Source: Kamptonema formosum PCC 6407
GTDB taxonomy: Bacteria > Cyanobacteriota > Cyanobacteriia > Cyanobacteriales > Microcoleaceae
Direction: 5' to 3'
Length of the DNA stretch: 64,000 nucleotides
NCBI RefSeq assembly: GCF_000332155.1
Contig: NZ_KB235903.1
Location: 2,594,839-2,658,838 of the forward strand
In this document: positions 15,524 to 23,520 of the stretch, piece after piece
Layout of the letters: each line of letters opens with the position of its first letter
Position numbering within the stretch: the first letter of the stretch is position 1
Position numbers and translations under genes: made by a program
The notes under the pieces: generated by a model
What the model was told of the DNA's origin: nothing
Database searches by the model: none
Seen by the model: the letters and a program-made list of their open reading frames with translations, nothing else

Positions 15524-16144
15524 ATGGGTAGATACAGCGATATTAATCGGGCTGAAGAGTTGCTAAAGGCTAAAGAGAAGCTTGACCTTTGGTTAAAAAA
15601 GGATCGGGCGGAGAAACAGGCAGCCTTTGCTGCAACGCAAACCGCAACGGGGAACAAGCGGAGTAATGTCGGACGAACTACCGCATGGATTCAACCGTTC
15701 GGCGCACCAGATAAGTTCTTTTATGAAACGTGGATTCCTGGCCCAGGCAGTGACCCAACACCAAAGCAAGAAAACGCAAATACTATCATCGCAAAGGTTG
15801 CTACTGCTGCCAGAGAACAAGGCAAAGCATTAATCGATGAACCAACTGGCGCAAACATTATTATCCAAAAAGCGAGAAAGATTCAATTTGCCAAAGTGAA
15901 TTACTCGGAAGTAGGGGCGGCTGTTGCTGGCATTGTCTCTCGCATCACCGGGATTCCGTACAGTTACAACAAAACGGACAGCGTTAGCTCAAATTTTGGG
16001 CAAGCGGCGACTGGTGCAATTTCAGAGCAGGCGACGCAAGCTCTTTTAAGAACGGCGTTGCTTGGGGCCACTCCTACTGGAACTCAGCGGGTTTCATTCA
16101 AGCCGCAAGGTGATGTTTCAATCAGAGCCGCCGCGTCAGCATAA
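15524..16144 (+). CDS. Unrecognised element protein, 206 aa
   Basis: A 206-residue protein beginning with a charged coiled-coil-like helix (EELLKAKEKLDLWLKKDRAE), then a Pro/Gly-rich centre and an Ala/Gly-rich C-terminus. It has no catalytic motif. The ATG at 15524 is preceded by AGGA at a slightly long distance. It is likely part of the same late or structural set. Confidence 0.5.
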   Translation: MGRYSDINRAEELLKAKEKLDLWLKKDRAEKQAAFAATQTATGNKRSNVGRTTAWIQPFGAPDKFFYETWIPGPGSDPTPKQENANTIIAKVATAAREQGKALIDEPTGANIIIQKARKIQFAKVNYSEVGAAVAGIVSRITGIPYSYNKTDSVSSNFGQAATGAISEQATQALLRTALLGATPTGTQRVSFKPQGDVSIRAAASA

Positions 16145-16153
16145 CCTATCGCC

Positions 16154-16456
16154 ATGACAAACTTTTTGCAATCTCCCAGTTCTGGGCTCTGGCTTCCCGG
16201 CTACGAGCAAACCCTCGACCAAAACATCAATCTTGTTGATGATGTTGTTGATTTGCTCATGGTTGATGTTGGCGGCGATTGTACTGATTCAGAGTTTGAG
16301 GGCATGATTCAGCTCAATCAAGCTGCCAGCGATTTTATTGACCAGAAAATCGACACGGGAACTTATGAAGACATCCTAGAGCATCATGGCATTGACCCTG
16401 AGTGGTGGATTGGTCGTGCTGAATGGCTTTTAAGTTATGAACTTGAGAGGGTTTAA
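16154..16456 (+). CDS. Small acidic protein, unrecognised
   Basis: A 100-residue acidic protein with Trp-containing helices near the C-terminus (DPEWWIGRAEWLLSYELERV). It abuts the next gene with no spacer (TAA then ATG), so the two are probably co-translated. No family is recognised. Confidence 0.5.
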   Translation: MTNFLQSPSSGLWLPGYEQTLDQNINLVDDVVDLLMVDVGGDCTDSEFEGMIQLNQAASDFIDQKIDTGTYEDILEHHGIDPEWWIGRAEWLLSYELERV

Positions 16457-16972
16457 ATGGGGCTAATTTTAGACCTGCAAAATCCTAATAATTGGGAGTC
16501 GCGTTGGGATTTTAATATTCAGGCTTCTGGCCAGGTGTTTCGGTCCAATGGTGAGGCTCTGTCTTGGGACCCAATCCCCGAACAAACTTGTCCTTTGTTG
16601 CTACACAATCCATTTGTTGCTGTGTATTGTGAGTCAGCGACGAAGCGTAATAGTTGGCAATTTGGAGGCTATCTCGTTCAGAAGTTCCCGACAGGGTTAA
16701 CTGTTGGTGGAAGTCCAAATGCTGTGACGAGTAATGGTAGGAAGGTATTTTTTAATCGCCTGCAATTACTGAGATTAAATGACTATACTGCTGATTACTC
16801 GTTAAGCTTTAAGCCTCCTTTTTGGCATCGGGATATTAAGCTGACGGTGTGGGAATATACGGCTGAAATTATCACAACGGTGGAAGCTGCGATTGAAGAT
16901 ATCAATGATGTTCAGATAGTCCAGAGCAGCAGGCTCCAAAGCATCGAAAGTAAGATTGATTTGCTGCTTTAG
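16457..16972 (+). CDS. Unrecognised element protein, 171 aa
   Basis: A 171-residue beta-rich protein (NIQASGQVFRSNGEALSW, DYSLSFKPPFWHRD), ending in a helix with heptad character (IQSIESKIDLLL-like: the end reads SRLQSIESKIDLLL). The beta body with a terminal coiled coil would suit an oligomeric surface or tail-type component. Function unknown. Confidence 0.5.
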   Translation: MGLILDLQNPNNWESRWDFNIQASGQVFRSNGEALSWDPIPEQTCPLLLHNPFVAVYCESATKRNSWQFGGYLVQKFPTGLTVGGSPNAVTSNGRKVFFNRLQLLRLNDYTADYSLSFKPPFWHRDIKLTVWEYTAEIITTVEAAIEDINDVQIVQSSRLQSIESKIDLLL

Positions 16973-16987
16973 GCAGAAGGATTGTTG

Positions 16988-17299
16988 ATGAAGCAAATTA
17001 AGGTGGTTTCGTGGTGTCAGAATCGGACGCTGCACTGGATTCTTTCGTCTTGGTTGACTTCTTTGCTGTATACGATTATTCAGCATTATGAGGCTGGTCG
17101 GCTAGATTACGGGACAATTCTTTATTGCCTGATTCAGACTACTATTTTGTATCAAACTGTGGTGGAGCGGTTGTTTGACACGGATGTGCTTTATTCTCCT
17201 AAAGGTGTGGCTGGATACAATAAAAGTCAGGCTGAGTCTCTGTTGAGGGCTAGTTTGCCGCCATTGGAGGATGATGAACCAACCAATAACTATGGATGA
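16988..17299 (+). CDS. Small holin-like membrane protein candidate
   Basis: A 103-residue protein with hydrophobic stretches near residues 15-32 (LHWILSSWLTSLLYTII) and 40-62 (YGTILYCLIQTTILYQTVV). The C-terminus is charged and disordered. Size, two membrane-like segments and position at the end of the structural-like run suggest a holin or other membrane protein, but there is no neighbouring endolysin. The ATG at 16988 is preferred, with AAGGA upstream; a TTG lies two codons before it. Confidence 0.45.
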   Translation: MKQIKVVSWCQNRTLHWILSSWLTSLLYTIIQHYEAGRLDYGTILYCLIQTTILYQTVVERLFDTDVLYSPKGVAGYNKSQAESLLRASLPPLEDDEPTNNYG

Positions 17300-17423
17300 T
17301 AAACCGATCTGTCGGCTGATTCAATGGGAGATAAAAGCGGCATCGTTGGCGCGATCGCACAGGGAGCCACCACCCGATCGGTTTGATGATGATGTTGCGC
17401 CCCCAGGTCTTCGCTATCCCTGA

Positions 17424-17533
17424 TGCGATCGCCTGACTAAACTTCATGCAACCTCTGGGAGTTGAACCCAGCTCAGACGAATTATGAGTTCGTTGCCTTT
17501 CCGATCGGCCAAAGTTGCGATCGCCTGACTAAA
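17424..17533. repeat. 18-bp direct repeats flanking the tRNA gene
   Basis: TGCGATCGCCTGACTAAA occurs at 17424-17441 and again at 17516-17533, 92 bp apart, with the tRNA gene between them. The copy at 17516 shares 3 bp with the tRNA 5' end. This looks like the footprint of a duplication or of insertion of the tRNA segment. Confidence 0.8.
17447..17518 (-). tRNA. tRNA with CAT anticodon (Met or Ile2)
   Basis: A full cloverleaf folds by eye on the minus strand: acceptor GCAACTT/AGGTTGC (7 bp with one G-U) and discriminator A; D arm GCC/GGC; anticodon arm ACGAA-CTCATAA-TTCGT with anticodon CAT; variable CTGAG; T arm CTGGG-TTCAACT-CCCAG. CCA is not encoded. It lacks initiator features (no three G-C pairs in the anticodon stem). 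Elongator Met and lysidine-modified Ile cannot be told apart here. Its D loop and T loop look like those of tRNAs carried on cyanobacterial mobile elements. Its 3' end faces the accessory element. Confidence 0.75.
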
Positions 17534-17762
17534 TTTTACTGGGGATTCACTGTACACTTTCTTTCATAAAATTAATACGGCTGAAACGATTGCTGAAGAT
17601 TGCATTTTCCTTCTGCCCTTGTAGATAGATCGGAAAATTTTTCAGGATAATTGCTTTTTGCCCTTCTAAATAAGAAATTTTTTCAGTATAGCTGCCTTCT
17701 GCCTTCTACCTTCTACCTTACCGTCTCAAAAAAGAGGTGCGATCGGCAGTATATATAATAAG

Positions 17763-17889
17763 ACTTACGCAGGGAGTCCCAGAAACCGGGTTTTTGAGAT
17801 CGTATGTGGATCGTAACGAAGTATTTTGGTCAAAAAACTGCTGGTTGAGCGAAAGTCGAAACCCGGTTTTTTTGGTTGGGTGCGTAAGT
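17763..17889. repeat. MITE-like repeat, copy 1
   Basis: A 127-bp unit with 9-bp terminal inverted repeats ACTTACGCA / TGCGTAAGT. Inside are AAACCGGGTTTTT and AAACCCGGTTTTT arms that could pair. It has no coding potential. A shorter relative is at 47740-47841, and the internal arms recur at 26091-26165. Confidence 0.75.
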
Positions 17890-18137
17890 TCTGTATAAGC
17901 TACGTAAATATCTCTCATTTTACAAATAAATCGGTTTTCGGACAAAATTACTGATTTTGTCCCGGTGGCTGAGCGTAACAGGAATTTACAAATCTAAAAA
18001 AAATATTAGAAAAAATGTGTTCTTTATTACACAAGCTTAACATAAAAATAAATGCGTAAGTATAAATACGCATAATATCAGTCATTAATTATTCTGATGG
18101 ATTGGCAGCGATCGCTGTCGCCGGAAAAGAGGTACAA

Positions 18138-18671
18138 ATGCAAAAGCTAAGCGCTGAGGAATTGCTGGCTCAGTATTCTGCGGGTAAGCGAGACTTTAAC
18201 GCCGTTAATTTGAGTGAAGCTTACCTATTTGAAGCCAATTTACAAGAAATTAACTTTGAAGGTAGCGATTTGAGTCGTGCTTATTTACCTTATGCAAACT
18301 TGAGTCAAGCCAACTTGTATAAAACTCAGTTAACCGCAGCCCAATTGGGAGACGTTCAACTTTATCAAGCCAATTTATCGGGAGCAGATCTAGAAGGGAG
18401 CAATTTGTCAAGAGCTAATTTACGTCGTGCTAATTTGCAGGGTGCAAATCTCTCTCGTGCAAGTTTACAAGGCGCAGATTTGTACAATGCAGATCTCAGC
18501 GGTGCAGATTTAACCTATGCTGATTTGAGCAGAGTTAATTTAGAAAATGCCAAATTAACGGGAACTCAGTTAAAAGGATGTAATTTGTTTAAAGCGCGAA
18601 AGGTAGATCTTTCTAATGCGGAGTGCGATCGCACTACGATTATGCCCGATGGCTATTTAAACGATCGGTAG
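18138..18671 (+). CDS. Pentapeptide repeat protein
   Basis: A 177-residue protein made almost wholly of A(D/N)LXX pentapeptides from about residue 25 to 160 (for example LSGADLEGSNLSRANLRRAN), which fold as a right-handed quadrilateral beta-helix. There is no membrane segment or kinase fusion, so it is a cytosolic solo repeat protein of unknown role. The ATG at 18138 follows GAGG with suitable spacing; an earlier start at 18102 lacks such a signal. Its 3' end overlaps the end of the convergent pseudogene by a few codons. Confidence 0.85.
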   Translation: MQKLSAEELLAQYSAGKRDFNAVNLSEAYLFEANLQEINFEGSDLSRAYLPYANLSQANLYKTQLTAAQLGDVQLYQANLSGADLEGSNLSRANLRRANLQGANLSRASLQGADLYNADLSGADLTYADLSRVNLENAKLTGTQLKGCNLFKARKVDLSNAECDRTTIMPDGYLNDR

Positions 18672-19970
18672 TTATTGATTGCTAAATCTGTAATTAAAGG
18701 TAGGTGATCGGAACCAATTTTGCGACCAGTCCTAATATTCAAAACTTGAATATCTTTGGTGATTAAACAGTGATCTATGGGAATGTATAACAGCGGTTTA
18801 TTAGTTGGCCAGGTTGGTAAAATACCAAAACCAGATCGTGCATTTCGCAATCCCCCTGTCTTTACCATACTTTTGTAAAATGGCGACCACATCGTGACAT
18901 TAAAATCTCCCACAACTACTACAGGATTTTTGATTTGTGCGGCATATTCACCAATAGCTGCTAACTGCTTATTTCTATCAATAAAACTCTTTTGTCTAGT
19001 GGGAACAGATGGATGAACAGCGAGAATAGAAATAATTTTACCTTGAACTCTTACATCTGTAGATACTACTTTTCTTCCCAATGAAAAAATTTTAAGTTCT
19101 CTATTTTCCAGCGGAAACTTACTGTATATTACCATGCCAAATTTCTCGGACTCTTGATTTCCGAAAGAATAAGGAAGTAAATCCTTTAAAACTGCTAACT
19201 CTTTTGCCCAAGTAGACCTGGTAACTTCTACAAAAACTGCAAGATCGGGGTTTTTCTTCCCTAACTAAAGATATAACATCTGCATAATGGCGATTTCCTG
19301 TCAAAACATTGCTTTGGAAAATCCGTAACTTTTGTCCTGAAATTTCTGCTGCAATTGCTGGTTGAGGAAAATACCAAGGCACGATTTCAGCCAGATTAAC
19401 GAGTATACAGAAAATGCTAACAACTAACCATAACTTTTTTGTGCGCGTAAGTCCAAAAAAAATGCAGCAACTGAAACCCACAATTAGATATTGTACTCTC
19501 AAATGAGAGGTCAATTCAAAAAATCTATTGTTTTCTCCTAAGTAGCTAGAGACAGAAAATAGTGCCGAGAGAATTGCGGCAATAATGAAACTACTTGAAA
19601 TTATGTGCTTGAACTGGGGTTGAGAGTAGATGCGATCGTGAGTAACAGTCCATTTTAGTTTAATTTTGAGGTCATCGGATAGTGGCAATTTCTCGATTTC
19701 TATTAGCAATTTTTCTAGTGGTTCCGACTGCTGCCGCTTTTGGTAAAATCTAATTAGCAAGCCATCTACAAGATAGCGGCTAAAATAACTAGCAGCTAAC
19801 CCGAAAATAACCAATATACCTAAACCCATCAGCAAACCAAAAGGACTGCCGAGCTTTTGTAAAGAGTTCGCGATCGCAGCCTCACCTGTTTTACCCGTAG
19901 TCCTTGCTACTGTGAAGAGAAGCCAAGCAGGTAAGCCGATAGTAATTAATTTTCTAATTAGCTCATCCAT
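18653..19970 (-). pseudogene. Frameshifted membrane endonuclease/exonuclease/phosphatase gene
   Basis: Two frames make one protein. The 5' frame (to about 19245) encodes an N-terminal region with at least four membrane helices (LLMGLGILVIFGLAASYF, IIAAILSALFSV and others) and the start of an EEP domain (KLRIFQSNVL). The 3' frame continues with PDLAVFVEVTRSTWAKEL, VVVVGDFNVTMWSPFY and GSDHLPLITDLAI, the EEP metal and catalytic motifs (GDFN, SDH). One extra base in the run CCCC/AAAAA (19247-19255, minus strand) separates them. It may be a true mutation, a sequencing error or slippage. The start at 19970 is preferred over an upstream one that would enter the Uma2 gene. Confidence 0.75.
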
Positions 19971-19987
19971 TAATTTTATATTGCCAT

Positions 19988-20632
19988 CTATATTGCTTGA
20001 AATTGCTGCATTAACCAAGCGCCGACTTGAGTTTGGTCTGCCTCGCGGCTGCGGTGCAAAGCTGCTTCTAATAAACTAATTGCTAATCCCGGAAAAACTA
20101 GAGATTCACTGATGCGACGACTCCCGCCATCCCCGACTGCAAACGCTCTCACTAATGCTCCTTGTACATCCACGACCCAATATTCTCTAACTGGTACTTC
20201 TTCATAAAGCAGGCGTTTATTACCTAAATCGTCAGATAGCGTACTGTCAGAAACTTCTATAGCTAAATCCGGCGGTGGATATTGATTTAAGTCTACAATT
20301 TTAGTGCCTCTGGGAATAGATTGAGCGCGCTCGCCAATATAATAAGCGATATCTGGCTGACACTCCCACAACCTTGCTTTGCGAAAGCTGCAACCAATCA
20401 TCCCATTGACAGGAATGCGATTAAAAATGCAGTACAAGTTGACAGCAAAGTAAATAATCCCGTTGTCGCAAGAATGATCGTATCCAGTTCCCATAGCTTC
20501 AATCAGCATTTTGCTATTATAATAATAACCCTTAGCGCGTTCAAAAGCTGGATTATCAGCAGCCTCGATAAATTCATCCCAAGTTGCTGCCACCCAAGTA
20601 TCTGTAGATAATTTTGTTTGTGTGTTTTTCAT
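19988..20632 (-). CDS. Uma2-family (DUF820) putative PD-(D/E)XK nuclease
   Basis: A 214-residue protein of the large cyanobacterial Uma2 family: TWDEFI near the start, PDIAYYIGER, PPDLAIEVSDSTLSDDL (the Asp-x(n)-Glu-x-Ser core), then RLLYEEVPVREYWVVD. Family members have a restriction-endonuclease-like fold; the physiological role is unknown and paralogues are often numerous. The ATG at 20632 is preferred to a TTG three codons upstream. It lies 17 bp before the EEP pseudogene on the same strand. Confidence 0.85.
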   Translation of the reverse strand: MKNTQTKLSTDTWVAATWDEFIEAADNPAFERAKGYYYNSKMLIEAMGTGYDHSCDNGIIYFAVNLYCIFNRIPVNGMIGCSFRKARLWECQPDIAYYIGERAQSIPRGTKIVDLNQYPPPDLAIEVSDSTLSDDLGNKRLLYEEVPVREYWVVDVQGALVRAFAVGDGGSRRISESLVFPGLAISLLEAALHRSREADQTQVGAWLMQQFQAI

Positions 20633-20643
20633 AGTTGACAATA

Positions 20644-22122
20644 TTAAACAAATTTTTGAGGATCGTAAGCGAGCATTTGTCCAGAGTTAAGCCGGTGTAG
20701 ATAGTCCTTCAGATCGGCAGCTACTTCATTGGATAGGAGATAACAAGCTATCAGGTTAGGGACTGCCATACTTAGCACCATCATATCAGCAAATTCAACG
20801 ACAGCTCCCACACTGACAATAGCACTCAAAAATGTAAAGAAAACGTAGATACTGCGATAGATAATCAGAGTTGGTCTGCCAAAGATATAAATCCAGGCTT
20901 GTTGGCCGTAGTAACTCCAAGAAATTACAGTTGAAATCGCGAAAAGTATCACACAAATAGTTAAGAGTGTCGGGAACCAATCAGCAATGGTTCTGAAGGC
21001 TTCGGCAGTGATGGCAATACCTGATGTACCTTCTGGCACTGTAGCATAAACACCTGTAGAGACAATGGTAATTGCTGTCAGGTTGCAAACAACTATGGTG
21101 TCAATGAAAGGTTCAAGTAAACTAACAATTCCTTCCCGTAAGGGTTCATTGGTTTTAGCTGGTGCATGAGCGATCGCAGCGGTTCCTAGTCCAGCCTCAT
21201 TAGAAAAGCAACTTCGCCGAATACCGATGACTATTGAACCGAAGATGCCACCGGTGACTGCCTGCAGGTCAAAAGCTGAACCGATGATTGTGGCGATCGC
21301 ACCCGGAATCAGGCTGAAGTTATTAATCAGAATTGTCACGCAAGCAATGGTATAAATAATTGCCATAGCTGGAGTGAGTTTGTCTGTAATGGTGGCAATC
21401 CTAGTAATGCCACCAATGAGTACAAAGCCGATGACAGTGGCAAAGATAATGCCAAATAACCAGTTAGGAAACTCTGGTATAATGTGTGCAACAGCGGCAT
21501 AGGTTTGATTTGATTGGAAGAGAGTAGTTGAAAAGCTCGCAGGAATTAGTAAGATGGCAAAGGTATAAGACAAAATTTGTCCTAGTGAAGCCATTCCTCT
21601 GTCAGCAAAACCTTTTTTGATATAGTACATCGGCCCGCCTTCAACTGTTCCATCGGCTTCTATGACGCGATATTTATTTGCTAGTCCGCATTCTACAAAT
21701 TTGGAAGTCATGCCGAGAAATCCTGCTAATGTCATCCAGAAGGATGCACCAGGGCCGCCAAGTTGAATTGCGATCGCTACTCCTGCAATATTTCCTAATC
21801 CTACTGTTCCCGATATAGCAGTTGCTAGGGCCTGAAAGTGAGATACTTCACCTTCCTCGTTAGGATCGTCGTATTTACCTATTACTACGTCAATTGCGTG
21901 TTTAAATAGTCGAATATTGGGGAAACCCAGGCGGATCGTAAAAAACGTGGCTGCACAAATCAGCCACAAGATAATCAGAGGAAAACCATTTTCGCCCCCA
22001 ATTTTAAAAAAGATAACGAGAGATAATTGATGGACGAGCTGATTGAATACACTATCGACGATCTCAAGGATGGCACTCAATGATTGTGCATATTCAGTGA
22101 ATATTTTTGTGGATAAGGACAT
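20644..22122 (-). CDS. AGCS-family alanine/glycine:cation symporter
   Basis: A 492-residue inner-membrane transporter with about ten to eleven helices. It carries the family signature around residues 98-120 (GTVGLGNIAGVAIAIQLGG) and SCFSNEAGLGTAAIAHA. Family members import Ala or Gly with Na+ or H+. It ends 11 bp upstream of the Uma2 gene start. It diverges from the purine/ureide cluster across a 411-bp control region with tandem repeats, so shared regulation is possible. No glycine-riboswitch-like sequence is visible upstream. Confidence 0.9.
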   Translation of the reverse strand: MSLSTKIFTEYAQSLSAILEIVDSVFNQLVHQLSLVIFFKIGGENGFPLIILWLICAATFFTIRLGFPNIRLFKHAIDVVIGKYDDPNEEGEVSHFQALATAISGTVGLGNIAGVAIAIQLGGPGASFWMTLAGFLGMTSKFVECGLANKYRVIEADGTVEGGPMYYIKKGFADRGMASLGQILSYTFAILLIPASFSTTLFQSNQTYAAVAHIIPEFPNWLFGIIFATVIGFVLIGGITRIATITDKLTPAMAIIYTIACVTILINNFSLIPGAIATIIGSAFDLQAVTGGIFGSIVIGIRRSCFSNEAGLGTAAIAHAPAKTNEPLREGIVSLLEPFIDTIVVCNLTAITIVSTGVYATVPEGTSGIAITAEAFRTIADWFPTLLTICVILFAISTVISWSYYGQQAWIYIFGRPTLIIYRSIYVFFTFLSAIVSVGAVVEFADMMVLSMAVPNLIACYLLSNEVAADLKDYLHRLNSGQMLAYDPQKFV

Positions 22123-22129
22123 TGGTAAT

Positions 22130-22185
22130 AAGGAAGAAGGAAGAAGGAAGAAGGAAGAAGGAAAAAGAAAGAAGGGAGAAGATTA
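22130..22185. repeat. (GAAGGAA)n heptamer repeat
   Basis: Tandem GAAGGAA/GAAGAAG units directly upstream of the symporter start. This is the reverse-complement class of the CTTCCTT run at 33206-33286. It may replace a normal leader or ribosome-binding region on the minus strand. Confidence 0.8.
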
Positions 22186-22204
22186 TTGGGGTTGAGTTAA
22201 TGTC

Positions 22205-22340
22205 AAAACCTTAGTCTGTCAGGGGTTAAAACCCCTGCCTCAAAGTTTAAGTCCTCTAAAGAGGATTAATGAGTTTTTCAGTCCACTAAATGAGGACTTT
22301 GGCTATAAGAGGGGGGTTTTAACTCCCGCATCTCTAGAAC
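22205..22340. repeat. Cyanobacterial REP-like repeat
   Basis: Imperfect inverted repeats such as AAAACCCCTGCC, AGTCCTC and GAGGACT, then GGGGGGTTTTAA, form a multi-hairpin, non-coding unit of a type widely dispersed in filamentous cyanobacteria. Confidence 0.5.
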
Positions 22341-22369
22341 ATCCCTAGAACTAGGTTATAACAAAAAAT

Positions 22370-22455
22370 TTTCAGAAATTTAATTTTCTGTAACTTTAGA
22401 TACAAATAACTAAATTTCAGAAATTTGATTGTTTGTAACTTTAGATACAAACAAC
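22370..22455. promoter_or_regulatory. Two 41-bp direct repeats, period 45 bp, with inverted half-sites
   Basis: Two copies (22370-22410, 22415-22455) share TTTCAGAAATTT and TGTAACTTTAGATACAAA. The second contains the inverted pair TTTGTA / TACAAA (22432-22451); the first has TCTGTA / TACAAA (22387-22406). They lie between the divergent symporter and racemase genes. This looks like a duplicated operator, but no regulator is identified. Confidence 0.5.
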
Positions 22456-22480
22456 CTTTAAGCAGACCTGTAGTTTACAT

Positions 22481-22495
22481 TGTATGCAGTATACA
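22481..22495. promoter_or_regulatory. GntR-type operator candidate, copy 1
   Basis: TGTATGCAGTATACA is an inverted repeat, TGTAT-N5-ATACA, 38 bp before the racemase start. The same half-sites with the same spacing occur before the GntR regulator gene (37632-37646). This matches the AT-rich TGTAT/ATACA style of FCD-subfamily GntR operators. Confidence 0.6.
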
Positions 22496-22533
22496 CCCAC
22501 CGCAAATCCAGGAGGAGCGATCGCGCCATTGAC

Positions 22534-23271
22534 ATGAAAATCAAAGTCATAAATCCCAATACGACGGCTAGCATGACCCGAAAAATCGGGATTGCAGCTC
22601 AAGCAGCAGCCAACTCCAGCACAGAAATTATTGCTTGCAATCCTGTCATGGGGCCTGCTTCCATCGAGGGGCATTATGATGAAGCCCTCAGCGCGATAGG
22701 GATTTTAGATGAAATCCGTAAAGGAGAAGCAGAGGGTATTGATGGTTATGCGATCGCTTGCTTTGGCGATCCAGGTTTGTTAGCGGCTCGCGAATTGGCA
22801 CGAGGCCCCGTTTTAGGCATAGCAGAAGCGGCGATGCACGCTGCTAGTTTCATTGCCACAGGATTTTCAATTGTGACAACTTTGAACCGCACGCGGATCA
22901 TTGCCAAACAATTAGTAGAAAACTACGGCATGACTCGCTTTTGCCAAGGAATTCGCGGTACTGAATTATCAGTCCTTGAACTAGAAAAATCAGGCTCTCA
23001 AGCTCAAAAAATAATTACAGAAGAGTGTCGAAAAGCTCTCATTGAAGATAGTTCTGGGGCAATTATTTTGGGATGTGCTGGTATGACTGATTTAGTTCGC
23101 CAAATTAGTCAAGACATCGATGCACCTGTTATCGATGGTGTCAGTGCTGCGGTTAAGTTTGTAGAAGTCCTGATTAGTTTAGGTTTGGGTACGAGTAAAG
23201 TAGGTGATTTAGCCTATCCGCTCGCCAAATCTTATACAGGAATGCTCTCGAATTTTGCTCCCAAATCTTAG
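22534..23271 (+). CDS. hpxA: Hydantoin/allantoin racemase (Asp/Glu racemase superfamily)
   Basis: A 245-residue protein. It starts MKIKVINPNTT, the family's N-terminal strand and phosphate-like loop. Two half-site cysteines appear in AIACFGDPG (near 79) and IILGCAGM (near 185), the Cys pair used for racemisation in hydantoin and allantoin racemases and Asp/Glu racemases. Neighbouring urate, OHCU and allantoinase genes make allantoin racemase (HpxA role) the best reading, since PuuE and UraD enzymes are stereospecific. The ATG at 22534 fits the family N-terminus, but the strong AGGAGG (22511-22516) lies about 17 nt upstream, separated by a HIP1 octamer. The symbol is by context. Confidence 0.75.
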   Translation: MKIKVINPNTTASMTRKIGIAAQAAANSSTEIIACNPVMGPASIEGHYDEALSAIGILDEIRKGEAEGIDGYAIACFGDPGLLAARELARGPVLGIAEAAMHAASFIATGFSIVTTLNRTRIIAKQLVENYGMTRFCQGIRGTELSVLELEKSGSQAQKIITEECRKALIEDSSGAIILGCAGMTDLVRQISQDIDAPVIDGVSAAVKFVEVLISLGLGTSKVGDLAYPLAKSYTGMLSNFAPKS

Positions 23272-23355
23272 AAAAACGATGAATGTTTAAAATTTACAAA
23301 GAAAGTGGCTATTGGTATCTTTGATAACTTTTTTCTAGTAATTCATCGCCTAGTG

Positions 23356-23370
23356 TTATGCAGCATATAA
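23356..23370. promoter_or_regulatory. Weak operator-like site before the ABC operon
   Basis: TTATGCAGCATATAA resembles the operator TGTATGCAGTATACA at 22481 in its TATGCAG core and ATA...A right half, but lacks the exact TGTAT/ATACA arms. It sits 150 bp before the ABC ATPase gene. It is listed as a possible third site of the same regulon. Confidence 0.3.
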
Positions 23371-23520
23371 GTTATTTCTTCCACCATTGTCAACAATCTG
23401 TAGGGGTCGGTTTACCAATAGGTTTAATTAAAGTACAGACAGGTTAAATAAACCCGCTCCCACCTGATGAGAATGGTGCCAGACATCAAATACAACCTAC
23501 TTTTTGACGGAGAGGGTGTC

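Larger units (their letters stand above)
17300..18137. other. Long non-coding stretch at the right edge of the element
   Basis: 838 bp without a convincing protein gene. It holds HIP1 sites, the tRNA gene (17447-17518) between two 18-bp direct repeats, polypyrimidine tracts (CTTCTGCCTTCTACC-like, near 17690), and a MITE-like repeat (17763-17889). The last 200 bp before the pentapeptide gene are A+T rich and probably carry its promoter. Confidence 0.6.

Noticed and set aside
17250-17447. Leftward 65-residue frame near the tRNA
   Set aside because: No recognisable sequence, overlaps the membrane protein end, and the region is explained by HIP1 sites and the tRNA.
22205-22460. Riboswitch upstream of the symporter
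   Set aside because: AGCS genes can have glycine riboswitches, but neither tandem glycine aptamer cores nor other known aptamer motifs are visible; the DNA is REP-like and tandem-repeat sequence.
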